The notes: generated by a model not told the origin, from the sequence alone. A DNA stretch of 64,000 bases from Humibacter albus DSM 18994 (GCF_000421825.1 NZ_ATXT01000015.1:248001-312000), one strand, 5' to 3'. Positions 17,534-27,366 are shown, counted from the first letter of the stretch. Made by a program: numbers and translations.

Positions 17534-19476
17534 GAGGACGCTTCCGCGCCGGCCACCGGCCCGCGCGCGAAGATGCGCGCGCGCCTGCGAGCCGCCATGC
17601 CGCGCTCGCCCGGGAGAACGGCGCCTCGTGCAATGGCACCGGCCACCGTGCCGGCCCGGTAGATCTGCCAGCCTGCAGCGCCGTAGTGCTTGCGGATATA
17701 CCGCTCGGCGCTCGCGAAGAAGTGCCGTTCCCGCACGCGCGGGTCTCCCCCGGTGCCCGCCCCTTCGTGCGTGGCTGGCACATCGGCGACCGCGATCCGC
17801 CAGCCGCGATCGTGCGCGCGGCGCTGCCAGTCGGTCTCCTCGGAGTACAGGAAGAAGCGCTCGTCGAGGCATCCGATGTCGTCGAGCGCGGCACGCTTCA
17901 GGAGCAGAACGGAACCGATGGCGAAGTCGTGGCGACGTCGCAGGCCGCCGAGGCCGGCCGCTTCGATCCACGCCCCCCACGGTGTCGGGAAGGGCCACCA
18001 GACCCGCACTCCCGCGCCGCTGACGGGCTCCGTCTGCGTCGCCCCTACCGCCGCCAGGCGACGCCGCGAATGAAGCACGCGCTGCATGCGACGCGCCGCC
18101 TCGACCGAGAGCCTCGCGTCCGGGTTGAGCAGCAGCACATCGCGGTCGCCGTGGCCCGCCTCTTCGATGATCTCGAGGCCGAGGTTGACGCCCCCGGCGA
18201 AGCCGCGGTTGCGCCCGGCGTCGACGTAGCGGGCACCGTGGCGCTCGGCGACCTCCCTGGTCGGGGCAAGCGATGAGTTGTCGACCACGGTGACCGCGAG
18301 GCCGCTCCCGAGCGCGTCGAGGCATCCTTCGAGCGTCTCCGGCGCGCCGTAAGCGACGATCAGCACGTGCGGGTCCGCGGCGACGGACGGAGCGGCCAGG
18401 ATCGACTCGTACATCGAGCGCTGGAGTGCGGCGACGTTCTGCCAGCTGAAGCGCTGCGCACGATCGAGTCCGCGCGCACGCAATTCCTTCCAGCGGGCCG
18501 GTTCGAGCGCCTCGAGGACGCCTCGCTCGAGCCGTTCGGGATTGCCGGGCGGCACCAGGATGCCTGCGTCGCCGACGACGTCGGGGATCGCCCCCGACGA
18601 GCTGGCCACGACAGGAACGCCCGAGGCCATCGCCTCGACGGCCACCCGGCAGAACTGCTCGAGCCAGTTGGTCCGCGGGAGGGAGGGCACGGCCAACACG
18701 TCGAGGCCGCGATACCGGTCGGCGAGCGCGGTCCCGCTCGCAAAGCCGAGGAACTCGACGCGATCCGCGATTCCGAGCTCCCGCGCCAGATCGCGCAGGC
18801 GTTCCCGCTCGGGGCCGTCGCCGGTGATCCTCAGGCGCCAGTCCTGATGGCCGACGAGGGCGCGGAGCAGCACGTCGACGCCCTTGTGCTCCTCGAGCCG
18901 TCCGATGTAGCCGAGCATCGCGACATCGCGCGGCGGTTCGCGATCGGCGGGGGCGAACATCCCGACGTCCACACCGAGCGGGATCTCAACGGCACCGCCG
19001 CCGAGGCCCTTGGCGTTCAGAATGTCGCCGGCCTCCGCGTTGCACACGTACGCGGCGGCCGCGGAGCGCAGCGATGCACGCTCGATCCATCGGAACGGGA
19101 TCGGGTAGCGCTTCTCGATGTTCTGCGCCGAGTAGAGCACGTATGGGGCGCGGACCCCGCGCATCCTGCGCAGCAGCAGCACCTCGGCGGTCACGAGCGC
19201 GTTGGGTTCCTCGTGCAGATCGATCACATCCGGCTGTCGCCCGAGGGCGCGCCAGATCGGCCGCGGGTCCATGCCGAACACGCTCGGATGCTTGCCCACG
19301 GTGCGCGCGCCGACGACGAACGCGTCGTCCTCCGCGTCGAGGGCGACGTCGCGGCCGCCCTCGTTCCAGACCTTCGCCGAGACCAGACTGACGTCGACGC
19401 CCTGCTCGCGAAGCTCACGCTCGCGCTGTCGCCATTCCGAGACGACCGCGTGGTGCGCAACACGAAGGACGTGCAT
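17530..19476 (-). CDS. Bifunctional GT4-GT2 glycosyltransferase
   Basis: This 648-residue protein looks like two enzymes in one chain. Residues 1 to about 365 form a GT4 unit (IGRLEEHKGVDVLLRAL; VEAMASGVPVVASSSG). From about 370 a GT2 unit begins with HVLIVAYGAPETLEGCLDAL, continues with VVDNSS and LLLNPDARLS, and has an EETDWQRRAHDRG region typical of rhamnosyltransferase-like GT2 proteins. Such a fusion could add two successive sugars. It lies between the polymerase and another GT4 in one minus-strand operon. No internal stop or frameshift is seen, so it is a true fusion. Confidence 0.83.
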   Translation of the reverse strand: MHVLRVAHHAVVSEWRQRERELREQGVDVSLVSAKVWNEGGRDVALDAEDDAFVVGARTVGKHPSVFGMDPRPIWRALGRQPDVIDLHEEPNALVTAEVLLLRRMRGVRAPYVLYSAQNIEKRYPIPFRWIERASLRSAAAAYVCNAEAGDILNAKGLGGGAVEIPLGVDVGMFAPADREPPRDVAMLGYIGRLEEHKGVDVLLRALVGHQDWRLRITGDGPERERLRDLARELGIADRVEFLGFASGTALADRYRGLDVLAVPSLPRTNWLEQFCRVAVEAMASGVPVVASSSGAIPDVVGDAGILVPPGNPERLERGVLEALEPARWKELRARGLDRAQRFSWQNVAALQRSMYESILAAPSVAADPHVLIVAYGAPETLEGCLDALGSGLAVTVVDNSSLAPTREVAERHGARYVDAGRNRGFAGGVNLGLEIIEEAGHGDRDVLLLNPDARLSVEAARRMQRVLHSRRRLAAVGATQTEPVSGAGVRVWWPFPTPWGAWIEAAGLGGLRRRHDFAIGSVLLLKRAALDDIGCLDERFFLYSEETDWQRRAHDRGWRIAVADVPATHEGAGTGGDPRVRERHFFASAERYIRKHYGAAGWQIYRAGTVAGAIARGAVLPGERGMAARRRARIFARGPVAGAEASS

Positions 19477-19512
19477 CGCGGCTCACTCTCGGGATCTTCG
19501 GATGATTCGCCC

Positions 19513-20907
19513 TCACTTTATCCGCGAGGGGACGGCGCGTTCAGTCCCCCGAACGGGACGTCGGGCAGGCACGGAAGGGGCAGCGAGCGAAGGCGCGCGC
19601 ACGATCGCCGACCCTGCGGGCGGTCCAGGATCCAGGCCCGCGTTCTCCCTCGCCTGCAGTCCGAAGCAGATGCCGGCGACGATCCAGAGCAGCGAAGCCT
19701 GCCCGGCGACCCAGTACAGATCGAACTGCGCCTGCACGAAGCGCGTCGCGACGACCGCGAGTCCCACGGTGCCGTAGACCGGATTCATCCGGTACAGGTA
19801 CCAGCAGGCCACCGCGAACATCACGAAGAATCCGATCAGACCGAACACGCCCGTGGTGGTCAGCACCTCGAGCTCCGCGTTCGGCGGCTGGAAGTTCCCG
19901 AAGGCCCCGACGAATCGATCCGTGTACCAGTACCGCATGCCGACGCCGAAGAGGGGCGACTCCTGCCAGATCTGCCACGCCTGTGCGTACCAGTCGACGC
20001 GCTGGTGCGCCGAATTGAACTGGTTGCCCGAACTCAGCTGGGCGTTCAGGTAGATCAGCACCCAGGCGACGGCCGGAATGCAGGCGAACCAGATCAGCTT
20101 CCCGCGCTTGCCGTTCTGCGCTCTCGGCCGAAGGCTCACGATGAGCACCCCGATGATCGCGCCGATCACGCCCTGCCGCGACTGCGCCGCGAACACGCCG
20201 AGCATGCTCAGCGCGAATGCGCCGTACGCCCAGAATCTGCTCCAGCCCAGCCATACGGGACGCGCGAAGGCGATGACGGCGGATGCCGCGAGCATCCCGC
20301 CGATCGTGTTCTTCTGCAGGTCGGGGAGGTAGGCCGGTTCCAGGGTCCCGGTGCTGACGAGCGACTGCGCCACCACGATCGCGGCGGCGATGGCTATGCC
20401 GCAACAGGCGAAGAGGTAGAGCGAGAGCGCCAGGCGAGCCCGGTTCTCGCGGCCGATCACGAACCCGACGACGAGGCTTCCGAGCACGAGGACGACCTCA
20501 TGGGCCCACTCCACGTAGTTCGCGGCGAAGCGGTTCAGGATGAGCGTCGGAATGGCCGTGGCGAGATAGAACGTGCCAGCCCACAGCACCGGCCGGAGTA
20601 TCGCCGCGCCCCGATCGCGGAGCATGAAGACCGCGAACAGCGTCGCCGCGGCGAGCACCACGTCGGCGACGCTCAGAAGCCCGCCGACACGAGCCTGGAT
20701 CAATGTCGCGGGCACGGCGAGCACCGGGACGATCGTGGGGTCTCTGAGCGAGACGCCCACGAGGAGCACCACGATGGCACCGGCGAGCGCCCAGCCCGAC
20801 GTCTCTGCGCTCAACACGCCGAGCAGCACTGCGACGAGAATCGAGACGACGGCGACGGCGAGCGTCGCGGGCCGCACGCCCTCGAGACTCACGCGACGTT
20901 GGAACAT
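19513..20907 (-). CDS. O-antigen/EPS polymerase-like membrane protein (Wzy/ligase family)
   Basis: This 464-residue protein has about ten or more hydrophobic segments beginning at VRPATLAVAVVSILVAVLLGV, and a long loop before the region carrying SPLFGVGMRYWYTDR, as in Wzy/WaaL-type proteins. Its expected job is polymerising lipid-linked repeat units outside the membrane. The start is set at ATG 20905-20907; the frame upstream is open but non-coding in character. A TACGAT hexamer ends 6 nt before that ATG, implying a leaderless transcript that heads the minus-strand EPS operon. Confidence 0.78.
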   Translation of the reverse strand: MFQRRVSLEGVRPATLAVAVVSILVAVLLGVLSAETSGWALAGAIVVLLVGVSLRDPTIVPVLAVPATLIQARVGGLLSVADVVLAAATLFAVFMLRDRGAAILRPVLWAGTFYLATAIPTLILNRFAANYVEWAHEVVLVLGSLVVGFVIGRENRARLALSLYLFACCGIAIAAAIVVAQSLVSTGTLEPAYLPDLQKNTIGGMLAASAVIAFARPVWLGWSRFWAYGAFALSMLGVFAAQSRQGVIGAIIGVLIVSLRPRAQNGKRGKLIWFACIPAVAWVLIYLNAQLSSGNQFNSAHQRVDWYAQAWQIWQESPLFGVGMRYWYTDRFVGAFGNFQPPNAELEVLTTTGVFGLIGFFVMFAVACWYLYRMNPVYGTVGLAVVATRFVQAQFDLYWVAGQASLLWIVAGICFGLQARENAGLDPGPPAGSAIVRAPSLAAPSVPARRPVRGTERAVPSRIK

Positions 20908-20913
20908 GAGGGA

Positions 20914-20919
20914 ATCGTA
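20914..20919 (-). promoter_or_regulatory. -10 element heading the minus-strand EPS operon
   Basis: TACGAT on the minus strand, then 6 nt, then ATG 20907. This spacing matches leaderless actinobacterial promoters. No clear -35 is seen. Confidence 0.5.
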
Positions 20920-21165
20920 TCTATCGTTGCGTTGCGCCGGCAGGCGACGAGTGCCTCGACGGCTTCCGGCCGACCGCCGGGCACTGTGGAAGATCTCGGC
21001 CCGGTTGCCCAGCCCGGATCGAGCAGGGGCCGTTGTCGATGCGGATAGTCTCGCAGCGAGAGCAGCCCGCAGGGTGCACGCAGCTGGACCCATGCCGCTG
21101 CCGGATCGTCATCCTGGTCCACCGGCACCCCGATACACACCCACCCCCGAGCGGACGGAGGCGAC

Positions 21166-22413
21166 ATGACCGAACGGCTTCGCGTGCTCGTCGTCGACCA
21201 CACCGCCGAACTCGCGGGCGGTGAAGTCGCGCTCGCGCGGCTGCTCGCCCAGCTGGATGCCACGCGGTTCGACGTTCGTGTGCTCCTGCTCGCAGAGGGG
21301 CCGCTGGCGGAGCGTCTGCGGGTGCTGGGCATCCCCGTCGCGGTGGTCGCGGCATCCGACCGTCTGACCGGTGCCGGACGCGAGGACGTCGTCTCGTCAC
21401 CGTTGAGGCTGATCGGCAGCGCCGCACGCACAATCGCGCTCGTGCCGCGGCTGATGAGAGCCATTCGTTCGGCGCGTGCCGACCTCGTGGTGGCGAACAC
21501 CCTCAAGGCCGCCGTGCTGGTGTCGCTCGCCGCTCCGGCGACCGGGCGTCGTTGGGTCTGGCACCTGCACGACCGAATCGCACCCGACTATCTCCCGCGT
21601 CCTCTCGTGGCGGCGATGCGCGTGATCGCACGGCTCGGCCCGCGCATGATCGTCGCGAACTCCGAGGCGACCAGGGCGACCCTGCCAGGCGTCCCGAAGC
21701 ACAGGATCGTCGTCGCCTACCCCGGCATCGACATGGTCGCTGGCGCCGCGACGACTGCCGAACCGCTCGCGGATCACGGCCGCCCACCGCTGCTCGGGCT
21801 GCTCGGCCGGATCGCGCCGACGAAGGGGCAGGTCGAGTTCCTCGAAGCTGCGGCACGCATCGCCGCCACTCACCAGGACGTCCGATTCGTGATCATCGGC
21901 GATGCACTGTTCAACGACGCGCCGTTCGCGGAAGGCGTGCGCGGCATGCCCGCGGCGCTCGGCATCGCCGAACGGGTCGAGTTCACGGGATGGCTCGAGA
22001 ACCCGGCAACGACGGTGTCCGCACTGACGGCGCTCGTCCATGCGTCGCCGGTGCCGGAGCCATTCGGGCAAGTGCTCGTCGAGGCGATGCTGATCGGCAC
22101 CCCGGTGATCGGCACCGACGCGGGCGGCGTTCCGGAGATCCTCGAGGACCCGCGCTGTGGTGGGGGCGGCGAACGCGTCGCCGGCGTCCGGAAGACTCCG
22201 CTCGGGCTCCTCGTGCGCCCGGGCGACGTCGATGCCCTGAGCAGCGCCATGAACTGGATGCTCGAGCATCCCGTCGAGCGAGCATCCATGGCCGAGGCGG
22301 CGCGACGCAGTGCCCGCGAACGCTTCGACATCCGCCTCAGCGCGCACCGCGTGGCCGACGCGTGGGCGCGGGCCGCGCGCCGTTCCGCGCCCCCTGAGCA
22401 GGCGGACGGCTGA
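21166..22413 (+). CDS. GT4 glycosyltransferase
   Basis: 415 residues, with a good GGAGGCGAC ribosome site before ATG 21166. The N-terminal domain opens LRVLVVDHTAELAGGEVALARLL. The donor domain carries LLGRIAPTKGQVEFLEAAARI and PEPFGQVLVEAMLIGTPVIG (EX7E). It is divergent from the polymerase and upstream of the ABC exporter genes, so it may build the polymer exported by that system. Confidence 0.85.
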   Translation: MTERLRVLVVDHTAELAGGEVALARLLAQLDATRFDVRVLLLAEGPLAERLRVLGIPVAVVAASDRLTGAGREDVVSSPLRLIGSAARTIALVPRLMRAIRSARADLVVANTLKAAVLVSLAAPATGRRWVWHLHDRIAPDYLPRPLVAAMRVIARLGPRMIVANSEATRATLPGVPKHRIVVAYPGIDMVAGAATTAEPLADHGRPPLLGLLGRIAPTKGQVEFLEAAARIAATHQDVRFVIIGDALFNDAPFAEGVRGMPAALGIAERVEFTGWLENPATTVSALTALVHASPVPEPFGQVLVEAMLIGTPVIGTDAGGVPEILEDPRCGGGGERVAGVRKTPLGLLVRPGDVDALSSAMNWMLEHPVERASMAEAARRSARERFDIRLSAHRVADAWARAARRSAPPEQADG

Positions 22414-22540
22414 GCCCATCGACGGAGTGGGCGGCGAGCGCGAGTTTCGCAACACGGCGTGCACCCGTGCCGCTGATAGCATCATGTCGGTCGTACGGGC
22501 GGCCGCCGCGTAGACACGAGCGAGGGCGAAGCCGAGATTC

Positions 22541-23752
22541 ATGCGTGACACCGCCATAACCGTCGAGCATCTGACGAAGAGCTATCGCATCGTCGACGGC
22601 GCATCCCACACGAACAGGGTGTCGGAAGCAGTCATGGAGCGGATGCGCCACCCGCTTCGTCGGTCCCGGTACACGACGTTCTCAGCGATCGATGACGTGT
22701 CGTTCGATATCCCGTGGGGTGAAGCGGTCGGGATCATCGGACGCAACGGCGCGGGAAAGAGCACGCTGCTCAAACTGCTCACCCGGGTGGCCGCGCCCAC
22801 CTCGGGTCTGATCGACCTGGGCGGGCGCGTGGGCAGCCTGCTCGAAGTCGGCACCGGATTCCATCCCGAGCTCACGGGCCGCGAGAACATCTACCTCAAC
22901 GGTTCGCTCCTCGGGATGACCCGGCGCGAGATCAAGCGTCGGTTCGACGACATCGTCGAGTTCTCGGGTGTCGCGAAGTTCTTGGACACGCAGGTCAAGC
23001 GTTATTCGTCAGGCATGTACGTGCGGCTCGCATTCTCCGTGGCAGCCCACCTGGAGACCGAGATCCTGGCGATCGACGAGGTCCTCGCGGTGGGAGATGC
23101 CGAATTCCAGGCGAAGTCACTGGCCATGATGCGGGAGGTCGCGCAGAGCGGCCGCACGGTGCTGTACGTCAGCCACCAGGCGCAGACCGTCACCTCTCTC
23201 TGCACTTCGGCGATGTTCCTCGAGCAAGGCAGGCTCTCGTACTACGGCGACGTCGACGGTGCACTGACCCGTTATCGCGACACCTTCGAATCGTTCCAGG
23301 TGGCGCAGCGCGAGGCATCCAACCGGCCGGGCACCGGAGCACTCCGACTGACCAGGGTCGCGGTCACTGAGCAGACCCAGGACCCGATCGACGACACCGT
23401 CATCGAGTTCGAGGTCGGCGGCAACCGCGCCGTCGTCGGCAAGTACTTCGTCTCGTGCCACATCAACGACGCAGACGGGAACACCATCGTGCAGTGCGAC
23501 TCGCGCTCGACGGGGGCCTGGTTCGACCCGAGCGAGACCCAGCGCGGAGCATTGTCCATCAAGGCTCTGTGGCTCAAACCGGGCAGATACACGGTCGATA
23601 TGTTCGTGTGCCAGTCGGGAATCTTCGACGTCTGGGAGGGCGCGGACGTGTTCGAGGTGCTCCCGTCGTCGCCGTACCCCGAACTCGCTTCCGATGACGC
23701 GATGTCCCACGGCGTCGTGCTCGCGGATTTCCAGTACGGCGTCGAATCATGA
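22541..23752 (+). CDS. ABC-type polysaccharide exporter ATP-binding subunit, Wzt/TagH-like
   Basis: 403 residues. The nucleotide-binding domain has Walker A GRNGAGKST, signature YSSGMYVRLAFS and Walker B ILAIDEVLAVGD. After about residue 250 there is an extra beta-rich domain (AVGKYFVSCHINDADGNTIV, then LWLKPGRYTVDMFVC) like the Wzt C-terminal domain. In O-antigen exporters that domain recognises the finished, end-capped glycan. It overlaps the permease gene by ATGA. Confidence 0.92.
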   Translation: MRDTAITVEHLTKSYRIVDGASHTNRVSEAVMERMRHPLRRSRYTTFSAIDDVSFDIPWGEAVGIIGRNGAGKSTLLKLLTRVAAPTSGLIDLGGRVGSLLEVGTGFHPELTGRENIYLNGSLLGMTRREIKRRFDDIVEFSGVAKFLDTQVKRYSSGMYVRLAFSVAAHLETEILAIDEVLAVGDAEFQAKSLAMMREVAQSGRTVLYVSHQAQTVTSLCTSAMFLEQGRLSYYGDVDGALTRYRDTFESFQVAQREASNRPGTGALRLTRVAVTEQTQDPIDDTVIEFEVGGNRAVVGKYFVSCHINDADGNTIVQCDSRSTGAWFDPSETQRGALSIKALWLKPGRYTVDMFVCQSGIFDVWEGADVFEVLPSSPYPELASDDAMSHGVVLADFQYGVES

Positions 23753-24567
23753 GCCGCTTGATCATCCGTCCGCCCGGGCGGTTCAACCTTCCCCGCTGGC
23801 GCGAGCTCTGGGATGCGCGCGAGGTGCTGTACCGCTTCGGCATCCGCGACATCGTGCTCCGCTACCGCCAGACCGCGATCGGTGTGGCCTGGGTGATCCT
23901 GCAGCCGCTCATGTCAGCCGGAATCTTCTCGATCGTGTTCGGGGGCGTCGCGAAACTGCCCTCCGGCGGAGTGCCGTACTTCGTGTTCAGCTTCGCGGGC
24001 ATGCTCGCGTGGAATGCGTTCAACAACGTCGTCAACCGGGCATCGACGTCGCTCGTGGCCAATCAGGCGCTCGTCTCCAAGGTGTTCTTTCCGCGACTGC
24101 TCGTTCCGCTGTCTGCCGTCATCTCCGTCATCCTGGACTTCGCGGTGGCACTCGTCATGTTCGTCATCCTGCTCATCATCTTCGGCATCAACCCCGGCTG
24201 GCCCGTGCTTCTCACGCCCGTGTGGTTGTTGCTGACTCTGATGCTCGCGTGCGGCATCGGAGTGGCGGCCTCGGCCATCACCGTCAAGTACAGGGACGTG
24301 ACCTACCTCTTGCCGTGGGTGCTGCAGATTCTGCTGTACGCCACTCCGATCGCGTACGCCCTCGATGCCGTGCCACAGCAGATCCGCTGGGTGTTCGACA
24401 TCAATCCGCTCACCTGGCTCATGGAGTTCGTGCGGTGGTCGACGCTCGGGCAGGAGGCACCGCCGCTCTGGCAGCTCATCGCGCTGCCCGTGAGCGCCAT
24501 CGTGGTCTTCTTCGGCGGCATCCTGATCTTCCAGCGCTACGAGCGCGGATTCGCGGACGTCATCTGA
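23749..24567 (+). CDS. ABC-2 type polysaccharide export permease, Wzm/TagG-like
   Basis: This 272-residue membrane protein is co-translated with the ATPase (ATGA overlap). It has six hydrophobic stretches and the family-typical N-terminus LLYRFGIRDIVLRYRQTAIGVAWVILQP-like segment at about 28-55 (here beginning VLYRFG). It should move a completed lipid-linked glycan across the membrane. Together with the ATPase it gives this locus an ABC-dependent export route separate from the Wzy/Wzz route. Confidence 0.92.
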   Translation: MSRLIIRPPGRFNLPRWRELWDAREVLYRFGIRDIVLRYRQTAIGVAWVILQPLMSAGIFSIVFGGVAKLPSGGVPYFVFSFAGMLAWNAFNNVVNRASTSLVANQALVSKVFFPRLLVPLSAVISVILDFAVALVMFVILLIIFGINPGWPVLLTPVWLLLTLMLACGIGVAASAITVKYRDVTYLLPWVLQILLYATPIAYALDAVPQQIRWVFDINPLTWLMEFVRWSTLGQEAPPLWQLIALPVSAIVVFFGGILIFQRYERGFADVI

Positions 24568-24574
24568 GGCAACG

Positions 24575-24597
24575 CGCACGGGCCCCCAGGCCGTGCG
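24575..24597. terminator. Bidirectional terminator between convergent genes
   Basis: CGCACGG and CCGTGCG form a 7-bp stem with a 9-nt loop, placed 8 bp after the permease stop and 8 bp before the acyltransferase stop. There is no long T-tract. Confidence 0.55.
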
Positions 24598-24604
24598 ACG
24601 CGAC

Positions 24605-25141
24605 CTAGTACCAGGTCGGCCCGTAGTCGATCGTGTAGTGCTGGTCCGTGTCCCGCTCCCCCAGCGGTTTGGCGGGCACCCCGCCCACCTTGGTCCACGG
24701 AGCGACGTCGCCGACCACTACCGAGCCCGCGGCGACCACAGCGCCTTCGCCGATATGCACGCCTTTGAGTATCATCGCGCGGCTGCCGATCCACGCTCGA
24801 TCACCGATCTCGATGGCTCCCAAGCGACCTCCGAATCCCGGATCGTCAGCATCGTGGTCCGCCGTGATCAACAGACAGTGGCTCGCGATGACCACATTGG
24901 AGCCGAGCGTGATACCGCCTCGGGCATCGATCTGGCAGAGACGCCCGATATGGCAGTTCTTCGGGATGACCAGCCCGCGCGCGTTCAGAACCTCCGATCC
25001 TCCGAAGAGGTAGACGTGTTCGCCGAGGCTGGCGCCCAGTCGGCGCAGCCACCAGATGCGCAGCGGATTGAACGGGACATGCGTGATGACGCGGTTGTAC
25101 GCGAGCTCCAGGCCCGTGCGCAGCGAAGATCGAACTGTCAT
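24605..25141 (-). CDS. Hexapeptide-repeat acyltransferase
   Basis: This 178-residue left-handed beta-helix protein has repeated hexapeptides (IPKNCHIGRLCQIDARGGI, then IGDRAWIGSRAMILKGVHIGEGAVVAAGSVV). Such enzymes typically transfer acetyl groups from acetyl-CoA to sugars, here probably an EPS residue or nucleotide sugar. The conserved catalytic-type His may lie in ITADHDADD. Its ATG overlaps the upstream glycosyltransferase stop, so both belong to one operon. Confidence 0.85.
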   Translation of the reverse strand: MTVRSSLRTGLELAYNRVITHVPFNPLRIWWLRRLGASLGEHVYLFGGSEVLNARGLVIPKNCHIGRLCQIDARGGITLGSNVVIASHCLLITADHDADDPGFGGRLGAIEIGDRAWIGSRAMILKGVHIGEGAVVAAGSVVVGDVAPWTKVGGVPAKPLGERDTDQHYTIDYGPTWY

Positions 25142-26265
25142 GATGACTCCAGTTGGTGGGCAACCGCGAGAGGAGTGTGCTCTCGCTCATAGTGTCGCCT
25201 ACTGGCCTCCGCGGACTCCCCGAGAAGGCGATCGTCGGTGATCAGGCGCGACAGCGCCGAGCGAAGCTCGTGTGCTCCCGTCTCGCCGTCACCCACCCGG
25301 ATCGCGGCCGCGTCACGCAGACACGCCACCGACCCCCGGTTGTCGTTGGTCACGATCGCACACCGATTGGCGATCGCCCGCATCAGCGGACCGCTCACGG
25401 CGCCGTGCTGAGGCATGGCGGGCTTCGCCCAGCCCTCCGCTCGCCATCTCACGACGATGCTCGCCTGCGCGAATGTGTCCAGAAGTTCCTGTTCGGATTG
25501 GAACCCGAGCAGCCGCACTCTCGAGTCGAGGCCTCGCCGCACCACCGTCGAGCGGAGCTCGCGCGCGGTGCGTTCGTCCAGCGCCCCGATCCCCAGTTCC
25601 CACTCGAGCGGAGCCGTGTCGAGCGCGTCGAGCACGGGAGCGATGTTCGCCATGCCGCTCGCATAGCCGGGCAGGAAGATGTAAGGCCTCTTCTCCAGTG
25701 GAAGCGCCGGGTGCGAGACAACGTGTGCGACCGTGCGCGGTCGAACATCGCCGAAGCGTCTCCGGATCTCCTGCGCTCCCGTTTCGGAGAGCGTGAACGC
25801 CTTCTCGCCGTGGCGCAGTAAGAATCGCTCCGCTCGGCGCCCGACAGTGCGGGAGAGCACGTCCGCGATGCGTCGAAAGCCCTTGCGATCGAGAAGGCTG
25901 AAGAAGAACGCCCCTCCGCTGATCTCTGGTGCATCGTGGATCGTGAACCAGACCCGGGTCGATCCACTGCGGCCGAGAAGAACGGCCCCCCAGAACTCGG
26001 CCAGTCCACGGCCGGCGAGCTCCAGGAACACGATGTCGTCGGGGCGTTCCCGGATGGCCCGGCGGAGCCTCCCCCACAGGCGGAAGAACTCGGTCAACCG
26101 TTGAGAGCGCTCCGGGCGCGCCGGCATGATGACGACTCGCGTCGGGCCCAACGACCTCAGCACCTCCAGAAAATCTTGAGCGTAGAGCGCCACCCCGCTG
26201 GGGCTCGGCGGCAACCGGGTGACATAGAGGAACCCGGTAGCCGGCCGCGCGCTGAGCGTGGTCAT
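25138..26265 (-). CDS. Glycosyltransferase, GT4-like
   Basis: 375 residues from ATG 26263-26265, which overlaps the upstream stop as ATGA; the extra open frame upstream is the GT2 gene in another phase. Domain layout is GT-B-like: FLYVTRLPPSPSGVALYAQDFLEVL first, then IFLPGYASGMANIAPVLDAL and LLGFQSEQELLDTFAQA. The usual EX7E motif is not obvious; GAVSGPLMRAIANRCAIVTND stands in its place. It is therefore a divergent member whose activity is less certain. Confidence 0.7.
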   Translation of the reverse strand: MTTLSARPATGFLYVTRLPPSPSGVALYAQDFLEVLRSLGPTRVVIMPARPERSQRLTEFFRLWGRLRRAIRERPDDIVFLELAGRGLAEFWGAVLLGRSGSTRVWFTIHDAPEISGGAFFFSLLDRKGFRRIADVLSRTVGRRAERFLLRHGEKAFTLSETGAQEIRRRFGDVRPRTVAHVVSHPALPLEKRPYIFLPGYASGMANIAPVLDALDTAPLEWELGIGALDERTARELRSTVVRRGLDSRVRLLGFQSEQELLDTFAQASIVVRWRAEGWAKPAMPQHGAVSGPLMRAIANRCAIVTNDNRGSVACLRDAAAIRVGDGETGAHELRSALSRLITDDRLLGESAEASRRHYEREHTPLAVAHQLESS

Positions 26266-27152
26266 CTGGATCGCCTCAAGACGAAGTCCCGCGCACGCAC
26301 GAGACGACGCTGCGTTCCGGTCACCATTCGCAATGTCCTGGTTTGAGCCTTCGACCAGCCCGAGTCCGGATAGCCGGCACGTTCCCATGCGAGCGCGGCG
26401 CCGTAGAGCCGACCCATCAGATTCAGCATCGTGAGCACCAGCCCGGCACGACCATCGCGCCACGAGCCGCTGAAGATGAGCCCGCGCACGAACAGCCTGG
26501 GAACGGCGAACGGTGACGCCAGGAGCTCTACCTCGCCGTTCGAGTTGCGCCCGTACCGCAGCATCTTCTCGAGACTTTGATCGACAGTGCGGAAGTTGTC
26601 GTGGACGATCTCGGGGATGTCATCAGGGGCGTCGGCGACCTCGCCGTCGAACCGCGGGTGCTGATGCGGCCGCGATTCCGTCGACGGGTACCGTGTCGCG
26701 GAAGTACGTACAAGGGCGTACTTCCGGCTGTTCGCGAGCGAGTGCGGAACGTGGCGGCCGAAGCTCAGATTGTCGTAACGAAGGCTGACCGCCGCGAGTT
26801 CCGGATGCTCCGCGAGATAGTCGACGAGCCGTCCGTAGAAGCCTTCGGGCACGTACTCGTCGGCGTCGACCATGAGAACCCAGGGGGTCTTCGCGGCGTC
26901 CAGGCCGAACTGACGCACCTGTTCGGCGATCGGAACACGAGGGACCTCGACCACCGTGGCCCCGTACTTCTGAGCGACCTCGACGGTCTCATCTTCCGAG
27001 TGCATGTCGCAGACGATGAGCTGTGGGAAGTCCGAGAGCCGCTCGAGGCAGGCGGGCAGCAGCGATGCCTCGTTCAGCGAGAAGACGACCGCCGCGATGG
27101 CGATCTCGGGATGTCCGCTTGCGGGCACCGAGGCGGAGGCATCCGAGCTCAT
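26262..27152 (-). CDS. GT2 family glycosyltransferase
   Basis: This 296-residue GT-A enzyme resembles WaaE/KdtX-type transferases. It has AAVVFSLNEASLLPACLERL, then the metal-binding VLMVDADEYVPEGF (DAD) about a third of the way in. The start is chosen at ATG 27152 because GCAGGAGC lies 6-8 nt upstream; an in-frame ATG at 27185 has no ribosome site. It heads a three-gene operon with the divergent glycosyltransferase and the acyltransferase. Confidence 0.83.
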   Translation of the reverse strand: MSSDASASVPASGHPEIAIAAVVFSLNEASLLPACLERLSDFPQLIVCDMHSEDETVEVAQKYGATVVEVPRVPIAEQVRQFGLDAAKTPWVLMVDADEYVPEGFYGRLVDYLAEHPELAAVSLRYDNLSFGRHVPHSLANSRKYALVRTSATRYPSTESRPHQHPRFDGEVADAPDDIPEIVHDNFRTVDQSLEKMLRYGRNSNGEVELLASPFAVPRLFVRGLIFSGSWRDGRAGLVLTMLNLMGRLYGAALAWERAGYPDSGWSKAQTRTLRMVTGTQRRLVRARDFVLRRSR

Positions 27153-27353
27153 GGGCGCTCCTGCGTTGAGCCGGGCCACGGGCACTCGGAGACGAGGGAA
27201 ATCAACGGCGCCCCTTGGATCGTTCTCGCAGACCTGCTTGCTTGTTGGTGGTTCTGTGAGGCTAGCAGGGGCTCATCTCCTACCCGCCTCCGCAGAGCGA
27301 ATACCCTCCCGGGTTGGGGGTCGAGGGGCGGGGCGGAGCGACCGGGCATCGGC

Positions 27354-27359
27354 TATCGT
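27354..27359 (+). promoter_or_regulatory. -10 element of a leaderless promoter for the WbsX-like gene
   Basis: TATCGT, 7 nt, then GTG 27367. It decides the start of a gene that otherwise has several possible in-frame starts. Confidence 0.5.
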
Positions 27360-27366
27360 GGGCGGG

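Noticed and set aside
18367-21048. 893-codon plus-strand open frame
   Set aside because: It lies antisense to the fused glycosyltransferase and the polymerase, both with clear domains. Long antisense frames are expected at this GC content, and its composition is Arg/His/Asp-rich.
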